A stretch of 64,000 bases of DNA from Ktedonospora formicarum (GTDB lineage: Bacteria; Chloroflexota; Ktedonobacteria; Ktedonobacterales; Ktedonobacteraceae): NCBI RefSeq assembly GCF_016587355.1, contig NZ_BNJF01000009.1, positions 1-64,000 of the forward strand. The letters run 5' to 3'. The position numbers and the translations under genes were made by a program. Every line of letters begins with the position of its first letter. Positions within the stretch are counted from its first letter, which is position 1. Below are positions 26,385-35,421 of this stretch, piece after piece. The notes beneath the pieces are model-generated. The model saw only the letters and a program-made list of their open reading frames with translations, made no database searches and was not told the origin of the DNA.

Positions 26385-26431
26385 AATAAGGGAACGTGTG
26401 CAATACCGTGTTTCGCACACGTTCTCTTATT
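26385..26431 (+). terminator. Stem-loop after the ROK kinase
   Basis: A 17-bp stem with a single G-T pair (26385-26401 with 26415-26431) and a 13-base loop, 24 bases after the kinase stop. Position and stem strength fit a terminator for the permease/kinase operon. Confidence 0.65.
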
Positions 26432-26699
26432 TCGAGACTTGCTATGATAGTGGTAAATTCCCTGAATGTCGAGCACTTTCTGCTCTCAAGGGTTGACTTT
26501 TGCTTTAAACGGTCGATTGATGAGATAGGTTTCGCCGTTTTGGTGCATCTTCGGTCACCATCCATCAGTTATTGACCCATACCTCCGGGATGGGGGATTT
26601 TCATCTGGCCCCCGATTTTGAAGCCAGGCAAGCCACCTGGCAGAGTGCCGCTGAAACAAGGCACCACGATGCTGATACAACGTGACAACGTCGGCAGCG

Positions 26700-27679
26700 G
26701 TGAACGCCTGCAGCGGGAGACGGGTCAAGAAAAGTTCGTAGACGACCTCAGCCCGAGTGACGCCAACGGGACTCTTCTTTCAACCCGCTGAATGGGCCAC
26801 CACCATCCGGCATGTGATGACCTCTGTCCCCACCGGCACAACAGAAAAGTCGTAGAGCGCGTGATGCCTCTCTCCGCGTGGGTCAGGTATTGATCGGCAG
26901 ACAACGAAAGCCGGGCCTGGATCTCGGCTCGCTTCAGGAGATGATATGTTTTGCCCAGCATCACAAACGGCAGTCCGCCGAGATCGGTGAGGATCGCTCC
27001 GGTCCCGTACTGGTCATCCAAGCGGAGCAAGGCGCGTTCTGCGGGGTGATGATGGGCCTGCAGATAGCGTTGAATGGCTGTGACTGCCCGACGCAACTCG
27101 GCCCGATACTCGTCGTTGCCAGGGTTCCAAATGTGGCAATCCACTGATGCGTATGGGCCTGCAAGACTGTGGTACGCGAGCGCACCACTTCCCCGTGCTT
27201 TCGTCTAGTGTAACCAGGAGCACAGAGCAGGCGTAAGCCCCGTTGGGCAGGGGCTGTCTGTGGTAAAGCCCGTTGGCGCGTTGCCTCACGCGTCCCATCG
27301 ACATCGAAGATGAGGGAATGATTTCCTTGACGGTCGAACAGCTCGCCTGCTCTTCTTTGGTTAGAGGCCGAGCCAGCAGGTCGGCGAGGAAGAGCGTGCG
27401 TAAGGCTTCCATCACAATTTGGTCAAGTGCGGCGAGAAAATGACTGAGCGCTGAACAAGACAGCAGACCCTCGCGCCCGAAGAGGGCCATAAACGGGCAG
27501 GCCCAGGGCTGTACCCGCTCGTAGAAGGCTTCGAGCGTGCGCTCCCCGCTAATCGCATAGCCGAACAGCACAGCCATAAAATCGATGAGTTCGTAGCGTC
27601 CGAAACGCCGACGGGCAAAGTGTACCTGTTCTTCGATGGCGGCAAGCACCCCCGGGCGTTGCACGTGGTGTATGATCAA
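26700..27679 (-). pseudogene. Decayed DDE transposase
   Basis: The minus strand from ATG 27679 encodes an IS-type N-terminus (MIIHHVQRPGVLAAIEEQVH, then RFGRYELIDFMAVLFGYAIS and FLADLLARPL). The frame is lost after about residue 130. A second frame at 27144-26725 carries the later part: YRAELRRAVTAIQRYL, LLRLDDQYGTGAI (the motif around a catalytic Asp) and FVMLGKTYHLLK. At least two frame changes separate them. The right family is probably a DDE group (IS1380-like), which I cannot settle from this sequence. Confidence 0.65.
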
Positions 27680-27821
27680 GGTCAGTTCCCCGAATTAGCA
27701 GGGTAGTGCAGGAACGGATTGCGTCGAGGTCTGGATGTTGGCTAAAGAAGACACGATACTGGTTATAGGTCCTCTTTACAGAAAGATGGTTGCTTTGTTC
27801 TTTCCGTATGGAGGCATATTT

Positions 27822-28220
27822 TCAGGGGCGGTTGCTCCTTGAGGTGAACTCGCTGCGCATATCGTGGGGATCGAGAGAATCAATGGGGGAAAAGAGCGCG
27901 AGCGCCCCAACGGGCCCCTGGTCATTTCGCGCATCACGCAACAACAATAACCGTGCAGGGAAGACCCTTACCTGGCCATCTTTGCAAAGAACAGGCGATT
28001 GAAATGCTCCTCCTTCATCCTCTATGAGACCAGTCCTCATGGCAGCGAAAAAACCTTTCCAATGTCGTTCTCGATACGCTTCAGGAATGATGAGATCAAG
28101 CCGTTGCCCGACAGCCTCAGTTGCCTCATATCCGAAGAACAACTCGGCTCCCTGGCTCCAGAGGTGAATCACTCCCTCATTGTCCGAGATAACGACAGCT
28201 TGAGATGCCATTTTTTTCAT
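27822..28220 (-). CDS. Stand-alone PAS domain protein
   Basis: About 132 residues forming a single PAS domain with PAC motif: ISDNEGVIHLWSQGAELFFG, YEATEAVGQRLDLIIPEAYR, and FPARLLLLRDARNDQGPVGA. A signal-sensing module without output domain; it may work by dimerising with a kinase. Start: ATG at 28220 after AGGAGAAGAC. A 31-bp inverted repeat lies just upstream. The end (DPHDMRSEF) runs past the domain, so the gene may be a truncated sensor, but no kinase remnants are adjacent. Confidence 0.75.
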   Translation of the reverse strand: MKKMASQAVVISDNEGVIHLWSQGAELFFGYEATEAVGQRLDLIIPEAYRERHWKGFFAAMRTGLIEDEGGAFQSPVLCKDGQVRVFPARLLLLRDARNDQGPVGALALFSPIDSLDPHDMRSEFTSRSNRP

Positions 28221-28308
28221 TGTTTGTCTTCTCCTCCAGGTGTTTTCAAAGCCCGACTGACGTTGCTCGCCAGGTGAGCTCCCTGGAAGAAAGTCTATCA
28301 TATTTGCT

Positions 28309-28380
28309 GTGTTTTACTCAGCAGTGAAAGGCTGAGAGCGTTCTTCATAGCTCTCAGCCTTTCACTGCTGAGTAAAACAC
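28309..28380. repeat. 31-bp perfect inverted repeat
   Basis: Arms at 28309-28339 and 28350-28380 are perfectly complementary, with a 10-base loop. It lies about 90 bases upstream of the PAS gene start, not after a gene end, which separates it from ordinary terminators. Both arms contain TTTTAC/GTAAAA, so RNA from either strand would have short U-runs. Confidence 0.9.
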
Positions 28381-28884
28381 GTTGTGCAACCCGTGGGCAA
28401 GGCAGGCATATGAGAAGGGTTAAAGTTGGCGTGATAGGTGCGAGCTTACAGTAACGGAGGAGCGGTGGCTCGCGATATTCGCCTAACGCAAACAAAGAAT
28501 ATAGATTGGTTCAGGGCACAGCCCTCTTCTGCAAGAATGCTGCACTTTTCTAATGCGATGTGTTTACCACAATATCCTCTCCGAGTTGATCAATGTAAAA
28601 GTAAATGGCCGAGAAGGTGGTGAGTTGCAGAGCGTAGTAGAAAATGTGCAGCCCCACATCTTGTTCCGGGATGTTGCGTAGAATGGGAAGAGGCCCATCT
28701 CCTCGCCCCAAACGCTGTCGCGGAGCGATAGAGACGTATTCTGCCTACTGATCTGTTTCCATGTCAGTGATCGTATATCAACCCACATCGGAAGATTGAA
28801 AGACTTTAATGCTGACGTTACACCATGAGGCCAAACAGGATCAATTTTCCCCGGCTTGTATCCTAAAGAAAGAAAGGGAAAGAT
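28381..28884. other. No recognisable gene
   Basis: About 500 bases without a supported frame. A 191-codon minus-strand frame from 28564 runs through the antisense of the tRNA-like gene and the small plus-strand gene and shows no family features. Confidence 0.35.
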
Positions 28885-29100
28885 ATGGATGAGTTCTATG
28901 TCGAACTTATATTTGATAAAGAACTTCCCTGCGTCGTCTGCGGAACACCGACAGTCTGTGGTGTAGCCTTTTTCTCGCAGTCGCAAGGCATCACAGGGCG
29001 TAAGTTCATCAACACATGGATACTTAACCCTTACTGCGAGCGGGGTATGGGGTGTAAAGATAAAGTATTGGAAGACGTGAGAGCCCCACAACGGGACTAG
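28885..29100 (+). CDS. Small Cys-containing hypothetical protein
   Basis: A 71-residue frame beginning MDEFYVELIFDKELPCVVCG, with CxxC at 16-19 and three further cysteines (CGVAFF, NPYCERGMGC). AAAGGGAAAG lies just before the ATG. The cysteine spacing could bind a metal. No family is recognised. Its last six codons overlap the 3' end of the tRNA-like gene on the other strand, which makes at least one of the two calls suspect at its end. Confidence 0.4.
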   Translation: MDEFYVELIFDKELPCVVCGTPTVCGVAFFSQSQGITGRKFINTWILNPYCERGMGCKDKVLEDVRAPQRD

Positions 29101-29153
29101 AACCCGTGCTAAAAGATTGAAAGTCTCCTGTGCTGCCACTACACCATAGGCCC
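29081..29153 (-). tRNA. tRNA-Glu(UUC)-like gene, possibly degenerate
   Basis: The 73-base minus-strand sequence folds as a tRNA: D-arm GGTGTAGTGGCAGCAC, anticodon loop CTTTCAA with anticodon UUC, and T-arm ACGGG-TTCTAGT-CCCGT. The acceptor stem GGGCCTA/TGGGGCT has a G-G mismatch at the third pair and G-U at pairs 1 and 6, and two of the five anticodon-stem pairs are G-U. CCA is not encoded. It could be a mobile-element-borne or decaying tRNA copy rather than the housekeeping gene. Confidence 0.6.
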
Positions 29154-29652
29154 AAATATTCGGGGGATTGGTCTCAACCCCCTCGCCGCCTCTCTGCTAC
29201 ATGGTCTTAGCAGCTTCATCGAGGACCACTTACCACATACATGAGTTTAGAAAAAGCGTTCATAGAATAAGTGAAGCCGATTGAGGTCGCTTATTTTTGT
29301 TGCAGCATGGATATAAACAGATGCAGAGCAACTACAAAGAGTTGCAGAGTAGCAACAAGCGCCGAACAACGCCGCGCAAGCTAGGAACAACGATATGAAT
29401 GACTCAAACAACGGCGTGCAGGGGACGAACAGTGTCAGCGAAAAGACGTACACACGTTGGACATGTAGCATACATAGACATGCAACGCTTTAGCCGTTCT
29501 CATCAATCGGCTGACAGCACTATGCCATGGGAGATACAACTCTGTACAACGATCAAGCAGGGTCGGATGAGTCAGAGCATAAAATTTGTTCGACACCTTG
29601 CTCTTTAAATCATTCACCAATAGAGTCAGTGTTTTCATCACACCGATCCTCT
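29154..29652. other. No recognisable gene
   Basis: About 500 bases between the tRNA-like gene and the tetR gene. Short frames only; no conserved motif seen. Confidence 0.35.
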
Positions 29653-30219
29653 CTACTGCGTGAGGAGCCCCCTCACTGCGTCAGTCACGACCTTGCGGCG
29701 ATGAGAACGGGATTGACCGCTGATCAATACCTCGAATTCGGGCGTGGCCGATGCCCACAGCATACTCAAATGGAGGATAAGTCCCAGCAGATCTGCGGGA
29801 GCATAATGCGAAGAGAGCAGGCCTGCTTGCTGTGCTTGAGCAATCGTATTGGCCTTGCCCTGCAGACTTTCCAGCACGATGGTCAATGGTTCTGCTGATC
29901 CTGCTCGTTCCAGGCGGTACCAAGTGGTCAGACGAGCAATCTCTGGGTGATCTTCAAAATTGTCGAAGAGGTGCCCAGCATAGCCAGGCAGGTCAGTAAT
30001 GTCAATCGGGGTGGCACGCAGACCCTCAACGCACAGGGCATTGAAGACGGCATCGAACAGCCCCTCTTTATTGCCGAAATAGTAGTAAATTTGTGCCTTG
30101 TTGGATCGGGCGATCTCTGCGATCTTGTCTACACGTGCGCCTGCGATACCATGAGTGGCAAATTCCTGCAGCGCGGCCTCCAGTATTCGTTTTTTGGTTG
30201 CCTCCGCATCTCGTATCAT
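29653..30219 (-). CDS. TetR family repressor
   Basis: About 188 residues. The N-terminal helix-turn-helix reads KKRILEAALQEFATHGIAGA, continuing RVDKIAEIARSNKAQIYYYF, the standard TetR DNA-binding domain. The C-terminal helices form the ligand/dimer domain. The start is placed at the ATG at 30219, because a -10 box TATAGT (30232-30227) and -35 box TTGTCA (30256-30251) on the minus strand put the transcription start on the A of that ATG, giving a leaderless mRNA; a GTG at 30228 would lie upstream of that. Three operator-like repeats lie between it and the divergent SDR gene, one over its own promoter, so autoregulation and control of the SDR gene are likely. Confidence 0.88.
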   Translation of the reverse strand: MIRDAEATKKRILEAALQEFATHGIAGARVDKIAEIARSNKAQIYYYFGNKEGLFDAVFNALCVEGLRATPIDITDLPGYAGHLFDNFEDHPEIARLTTWYRLERAGSAEPLTIVLESLQGKANTIAQAQQAGLLSSHYAPADLLGLILHLSMLWASATPEFEVLISGQSRSHRRKVVTDAVRGLLTQ

Positions 30220-30232
30220 GGCACTCACTATA

Positions 30233-30258
30233 CCATACTAACTGTTTGGTTGACAAAT
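30233..30258. promoter_or_regulatory. TetR operator-like site A over the tetR promoter
   Basis: CTAACTGTTTGGTTGACAAAT, similar to site B, and placed across the spacer and -35 of the leaderless tetR promoter on the minus strand. Confidence 0.5.
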
Positions 30259-30280
30259 CGATGTGTGGATGAAACGAATT

Positions 30281-30309
30281 TTTATCAACTAACTAGATGG
30301 TTGACAAAT
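30281..30309. promoter_or_regulatory. TetR operator-like site B
   Basis: TATCAACTAACTAGATGGTT then GACAAAT. It covers a TTGACA (30301-30306) that, with TATAAA at 30322-30327, could form the SDR promoter (spacer 15, short). Confidence 0.55.
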
Positions 30310-30332
30310 GGTGAGGGGTGATATAAACTTTT

Positions 30333-30360
30333 GTTATCAACTATCTAGTTGGTTGATAAT
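30333..30360. promoter_or_regulatory. TetR operator-like site C
   Basis: TTATCAAC-TATCTAGTTG-GTTGATAA: an 8-bp perfect inverted repeat, the most symmetrical of the three sites, just downstream of the possible SDR promoter. Confidence 0.6.
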
Positions 30361-30382
30361 TTAGCACTTAGCGTGCTCGGCA

Positions 30383-30416
30383 TGGAAAGTGCCATTTCTT
30401 GAAATGGCACTTTCCA
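30383..30416. repeat. 16-bp inverted repeat with a two-base loop
   Basis: TGGAAAGTGCCATTTC, TT, and the exact complement. It lies in the leader of the SDR gene, between the operators and the start codon, so it would fold in that mRNA. Confidence 0.85.
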
Positions 30417-30683
30417 CCATCAGTAATAACGAGTTTCTGATGCCCGGTTCACGGAAGACATCCTTGCCCTGCTGCTCCAACTTGGGGCAACTACATTGCC
30501 TACTCAGGAGGGGCTATGAACGCTAGGAGTCTTCAAACCATCCCTGATGGGCAGGGCAAATTGACTATCCATCGTGGTGACTGTCGACAAGAACGGGATT
30601 GGATGAGAGCGAGACTGCAACGAATTTGGCCATTTTTTGTGTTGCCTGCATATATGTGTGTTTAGAAGAAGAGGAGATGAGAA

Positions 30684-31721
30684 ATGAAGAATCAACGTAT
30701 GCAACCTGGAGATCTCTGTTTAGTCACAGGAATTACCGGCTATGTCGCCTCCTGGATTGGCAAGGATCTTCTGGAGCAAGGGTACCGCGTCCGGGGAACG
30801 GTTCGCAGTTTCAATGATCAAGAGAAAATCCACACCATGCATGAACTCCTTCCTGGTGTTGAGTTCGTAGAGGCTGATTTACGAAGCAGCGACGGTTGGG
30901 AAAAGGCTACTAAAGGGTGCAAATGGGTCTTTCATGTTGCCAGTCCCCAGGCAGTCGCCTCGGAAAGGGATCGCACGGGTGGCGCACTCAGCGGAACTCG
31001 CTTTGTCTTGACCGCTGCCTTTGCTACGGAGACGGTTGAAAAAGTAGTGGTTACCAGTTCTGAAGCAGCCGTAGCCTACAATCTCCCAACATCCAAAACA
31101 CGCTTTACCGAGGATGACTGGACGAACGCAGAGGGCGCGGGTGATTATTTTCGCAGCAAGACCCTGGCAGAGAAACTTGCCTGGGATCTGGCTAATGACG
31201 ACACACAGAACCCTCGGCATATAGCCCTCTCAACCATCAGCCCGTCCATGATCCTAGGTCCATCGCTGGTTCCCTGGGTCCGCTATAGTCACGAGACTGT
31301 CAAGAATCTCGTTGAAGGGAAGACCCGGATGGTACCTGATATGTCGAACTATTTTGTCGATGTCCGTGATTGTGGATCCATGCATATCACCCTTATGAAC
31401 GATCCGAGCACGGATTGGCATCGTCATCTTTGCTACAGTGTGCGAGGAAGAACGGTGGATCTCGCGCTCACCATTCGTAACCATTATGCCAGATTGGGTT
31501 TTGCGCCCAAGGTGAGAACCTTCCCGCGCTTCCTGGTGTGGATGTTAAAGTTCTTCAATGCAGATGCTGCCTCGCTCTACCCGCTGTTGGGGAAGGAGAC
31601 GTGGCGCGAGACAAAATACCCGCAGGTGTATCACTATCGCTATACCGACTTGACCCAAATGGTCCGAGATACTATAGATGATCTTCTGGAGAAAAAAGCC
31701 ATTCAAGTGAAGAACAAGTAG
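30684..31721 (+). CDS. Extended SDR oxidoreductase, dihydroflavonol-reductase-like
   Basis: A 345-residue NAD(P)-dependent epimerase/dehydratase-type enzyme. LVTGITGYVASWIGKDLL is the nucleotide-binding GxxGxxG segment; an Arg in VRGTVRSF after the second strand points to NADPH. VVTSSEAAVAY holds the catalytic Ser and YFRSK the Tyr/Lys pair. The sequence between DWTNAEG and YFRSK resembles plant-type dihydroflavonol 4-reductase / cinnamoyl-CoA reductase relatives, which reduce carbonyls. ATG at 30684 follows AGGAGATGAG. It is the likely target of the divergent TetR repressor. Confidence 0.88.
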   Translation: MKNQRMQPGDLCLVTGITGYVASWIGKDLLEQGYRVRGTVRSFNDQEKIHTMHELLPGVEFVEADLRSSDGWEKATKGCKWVFHVASPQAVASERDRTGGALSGTRFVLTAAFATETVEKVVVTSSEAAVAYNLPTSKTRFTEDDWTNAEGAGDYFRSKTLAEKLAWDLANDDTQNPRHIALSTISPSMILGPSLVPWVRYSHETVKNLVEGKTRMVPDMSNYFVDVRDCGSMHITLMNDPSTDWHRHLCYSVRGRTVDLALTIRNHYARLGFAPKVRTFPRFLVWMLKFFNADAASLYPLLGKETWRETKYPQVYHYRYTDLTQMVRDTIDDLLEKKAIQVKNK

Positions 31722-32172
31722 ATGAATGCTGTTTTCTGGATGCGAGATGGCTAGAGCGCGACGCCTTGGAAGAAGGGAGCGCTCTTCATTGGTCGCTGTT
31801 GCCGTAATAAGAAGCTGACCCTTGACTGATGTGACCTGCTGAATTTGAAAGCCAGGAAGTGAAAAGGGAATGTGAGACAAGATTATCACCTGGGAAGCTT
31901 TTTTAGATGATAGTATTGCTTCTTTTTATTTACGAATCTAGGTTATAGATGGTGCACGAACGTTGCGGATGATCCTCCAAACCGGGACAACAACAGCAAA
32001 ACGAGCTTTTGGAAGATGACCTGTTGGAACGAAACGAAATTCCATCCACAAGCATTTATGAGAGTGAGAGAAAGTTTTCTATCGTAGCTTCTGTTGTTTA
32101 AGGCGTACTAAACAAGCAGGCTCAATAAAGCAAAGCCTCGTCTTCTGAAATGTCTGTCAAAGAGGTGACTCA
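31722..32172. other. No recognisable gene
   Basis: About 450 bases, AT-richer toward the right, which probably carries the promoter of the secreted protein gene. Nothing specific is visible. Confidence 0.35.
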
Positions 32173-32679
32173 ATGTGGAGCAACAAAAAGAAAACGTTTG
32201 TCATTCTAGCCTGTTTTCTCGTTGTGGGATTTGTATGCTTAGGAAGTGTCATTGGGAACCGTGTAGCTCATGCATCAACAGCCTCTCCATCTCCTTCGCA
32301 TGCAACATCTTCAACCAATGCAACCATGATAAACACGTCGTCCTTTAGAGTAACAAGCATTGATATGTCTGTCACCCCAAGTACTACCTCGTTATGGAAA
32401 TGTGGCTCTTACATTCAGGTCGTGTATAATGCTGTCTTTCATGTCACCTCAGGCCCAAACGGGGGAACGATTGTGTTCTCCTATACCACCAATAATGGGC
32501 GTTCCCAAGCGACGGAAAAGTTAACCATTTTGCCTGGTCAGCGTCTCTCGAACTTTACATTCACGTGGCAAGGACAACTTCCAAGTGATCATGTCTCTCC
32601 AGGGCTGGGAGGCGTATTGGTCACAAGTCCAAACCTCCTTCAGTCTCAGATGGTCTGGCCAGCCGGAAAGTGCCGCTAA
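32173..32679 (+). CDS. Secreted hypothetical protein
   Basis: A 168-residue exported protein. A classic signal peptide covers residues 1-35: basic start MWSNKKK, hydrophobic core FVILACFLVVGFVCLGSVI, cleavage after AHA. A Ser/Thr-rich linker follows, then a beta-rich domain with one Cys pair (WKCGSY and AGKCR at the end). The pattern SFRVTSIDMSVTPSTTSLW suggests an Ig-like fold, but no family is recognised. ATG at 32173 follows AAAGAGGTG. A stem-loop with a T-rich tail lies after the stop. Confidence 0.8.
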   Translation: MWSNKKKTFVILACFLVVGFVCLGSVIGNRVAHASTASPSPSHATSSTNATMINTSSFRVTSIDMSVTPSTTSLWKCGSYIQVVYNAVFHVTSGPNGGTIVFSYTTNNGRSQATEKLTILPGQRLSNFTFTWQGQLPSDHVSPGLGGVLVTSPNLLQSQMVWPAGKCR

Positions 32680-32693
32680 TCAAAAAAGGTTTC

Positions 32694-32716
32694 GAGCGTT
32701 CCTACCAAAAACGCTC
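32694..32716 (+). terminator. Intrinsic terminator after the secreted protein gene
   Basis: GAGCGTT-9-base loop-AACGCTC followed by TTATTT, 14 bases after the stop codon. Confidence 0.65.
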
Positions 32717-32973
32717 TTATTTGAGAATATTCATCCCTCAATTATATATACGACCCATACTGACTCTTATTGATCATTGCATAGCGAGTTACAGAGAAGG
32801 TGGCGAGAAAGCCCTGCTCATTGATGGCAGGGATGAATCGCCACATCCGCTCTCGTGCGCGAATGGAATAGCGTCGTGTGTGTTTTGCAATAGAACTTGT
32901 GTTCTTCTCCTCGTTCTGGTAGAATAGGGAGATCAGCACGACGCATCAGTGGGAATGGAGAGAAGGAGCCGAC

Positions 32974-34628
32974 ATGCCTGGACCACGCCAGAGATAGCAG
33001 AAGCCACCTCCTAAGGAGAAGCGACCGGCAACGCCGACCTTTCTGCTCGAATTACCCCTCGTCGTTGATCCAGGACAAGCCACTCGCCTCCGCGCTCACC
33101 TGGAAGCCGCTCGTCACCTCTACAACGCCATCCTCTCCCAGGGGCAGAAACGCCTGCGCCGCATGCGTACTGACGCTGCCTGGCAAGCAGCTCGCGCTCT
33201 TCCTCGCACGCAGAAGACCCAACGAGCAGCAGCGTTCTCTGCCTTGCGCAAGCAGCACGGGTTCACCGAGGCGGCATTGCATGAAGCAATCAAAAGCTTG
33301 CGCGCGGGATGGATTGCCGAACACATCGAGGCGGTGCTTGCCCAAACGCTGGCCACCCGCGCCTATCGTGCTCTCAATCGTGTCTGCCTGGGCAAGGCCA
33401 AACGCGTGCGTTTCAAGAGCCGAGGGCGAGGCTTCTCCAGCATCGAGAACAAGCGCAATGACACTGGTCTGCGCTTTGTGTTGCAAGCCCCCGAGGAAGG
33501 CAATGATGGGCATCTGCTCTGGAACGGTGACCGCCTCCCAGCCCGTATTGATTGGCAGGATGAAGTAGTGTGTCATGGCCTGAGACATCGCATCAAGTAC
33601 GCTCGCCTCCTCCAGCGTCCTGCCAGCAGCAAGCGAGCGGACGGTGCCGATGCAGAAGGGAACCGCTACTGTGTGCAACTCGTCCTGGAGGGCACGCCCC
33701 ACCGCAAACCGAAGCACACGGTTGGGCAAGGGATCGTTGGCGCTGACCTGGGTCCCTCGACTCTGGCGCTTGTTCCTCAGGAAGGAGAAGCCAGTCTGCA
33801 GGTATTCTGCGCGGAACTGAAACCTGATGCCAAGGCCATACGTCGCTTGCAACGGCAGATGGATCGACAAAGGCGGGCAGGCAATCCGGAGAACTATGAC
33901 GAGAAGGGACGCATCAAGAAGCAAGGGACCAAGAAGCAACGCTGGAGACAGAGCAAGCGCTACCTGGCGACGAGGCGGCGCAAGGCCACCAAAGAGAGGA
34001 AGCTGGCAGCGCACCGTAAGAGCCTGCATGGGCACACAGTCCATGAGGTAATGGCACTGGGCAAGACCATCATCCTCGAAAAGATTTCCTAATAAGGCAT
34101 GGCAGAGGCAATTTGGCACAAGTGTGGGACTGCGAGCCCCAGGGATGTTTGTAGCACTGTTGAAACGCACCGCCGTGCCCCCTCTGGGGGTTGCAAGCAC
34201 GGGCGGCACCCTGGTAGAAGTTCCCACACGCACTACCGCACTGAGCCAGTGGTGTCATGGCTGTGGCAAGCGAGTGAAGAAACCGCTCTCTCAGCGCTGG
34301 CACCACTGCGCATGTGGCATAGGTCCCATCCAACGTGACCTCTATTCGGCGTTTCTGGCCGCCTATCTTGATCCGACACATCCCATCCCCTCGTGTGCCC
34401 GATACGCGCTCGTATTGGGAAGGTGCGGAGGCGCGCCTGCGGGCAGCACACGAGCGTCTCATCCAACGCGCGAAAGAGGGGCAGGTCCTGCCCCGAAGCT
34501 TGGGTCTGACTCGAGCCAGAGTGCGCCTGCCCGAAAGTCCAGGGGAACCACCACTAGAGCCTGTTCTTCTCCTTTGGCGAGAAGAACAGGAAGCGTGGGC
34601 CGAACCCCTGGAACCTCCGCTGCTTTAG
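32974..34628 (+). pseudogene. Decayed tnpB of a second, divergent TnpB lineage
   Basis: The ATG at 32974 (after AGAAGGAGCC) is followed by TAG at codon 8 (32995-32997). The frame then stays open to 34092 and encodes a TnpB-like N-terminus (LRAHLEAARHLYNAILSQGQ), RuvC-I as IVGADLGPSTLAL, and RuvC-II as KTIILEKIS. There a one-base shift occurs; a second frame continues AWQRQFGTSVGLRAPGMFVA and holds the zinc-finger part WCHGCGKR...HHCACG and a C-terminal LYSAFLAAYLD. A further shift near 34395 leads to ARLRAAHERLIQRAKEGQVL and the end at 34628. Nonsense plus two frameshifts mean it is dead. It is long for a TnpB (about 550 codons) and high in GC compared with its surroundings. Confidence 0.8.
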
Positions 34629-34931
34629 CACGGAGAGCTTTCAGATATGTCCCAAAGCATGGACGAAGCACTGATGAAGGATGGATCGACGATGTCTCAA
34701 ACAAGCCTTGGCAAGAAGGAGCGCGTCGTCAAGTTGCTGGAACGTCTAACAACACACATTTTTTTGGTTCACGACGCTTGAGGAGCCTGATAATCAGTTT
34801 TTTCTCTAGGATTGCTCTCTCCAAAAGTGTATTAAGAACGACGCATTCCTACTTTTTTTGTTGTTGGAGTGCGCCATTATGGCAAATCAGAAGAATCCTA
34901 GCTATTGAAGGTTGAGCAGCGTCAGGCATTC

Positions 34932-35421
34932 ATGGAGATTCCATCTGACCTCTCAGAACGAGATCTCGCCCGGCATTACTCCTTTACTTAAGAAGAATTC
35001 AAACTGATCCAGAGTCATCGTCGTCCTGAGAAACGCTTTGGCTTTGCAGTCCAACTCGCATTACTCCGTTTTCCAAGAAGGCCGCTAGCAGAATATCACG
35101 GCGATTTTTGCTAGGTCCCTTACATTATCCTCAAAACCATTTCTCATCGCTGGCCCGGTCCGGCCAAAATATATCCTAGAGAACTGGGAAGAGATGCAAA
35201 GGCTTGCATCCTCTATTCGTCATGGGTCAGTTTCTGCTTCGCTCCTCACGCGCAAGCTCTCGGCCTACAGCCGACTAAACAGCCTGGCGACCGTGCTTTC
35301 AGAAATAGGCAAGCTTGAACGCACTTCACTAGAATCACTAACGATGCCAAAGCCGAAGAATGAACTGGAGGGCGTCTGCAAGAGTGTCAAAAAACCTACG
35401 CTTCCTGTGACAGGTAGATGA
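34932..35421 (+). pseudogene. Relic of a Tn3-family transposase N-terminus
   Basis: The frame from the ATG at 34932 reads MEIPSDLSERDLARHYSFT, stop, EEFKLIQSHRRPEKRFGFAV, then QLALLRFPRRPLAEY, which matches the DUF4158 N-terminal region of Tn3 transposases (L-x-x-x-RxxxRxGFAxQLxxLRxxGRxL). Further on, frames read WEEMQRLASSIRHGSVSASL and YSRLNSLATVLSEIGKLERT, which match the later 'GxVxAS...AL-x-E-x-GRI-x-KT' region. The catalytic part is missing and the pieces contain stops and an internal deletion. Confidence 0.7.

Noticed and set aside
28564..29139. 191-codon minus-strand frame
   Set aside because: It runs antisense to a small gene with a ribosome binding site and through the tRNA-like gene; no family features and no start signal.
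31545..31889. 114-codon minus-strand frame overlapping the SDR gene end
   Set aside because: Mostly antisense to a clear SDR coding sequence, no start signal.
33052..34233. 393-codon minus-strand frame
   Set aside because: Antisense shadow of the high-GC TnpB pseudogene; its translation has no recognisable fold.
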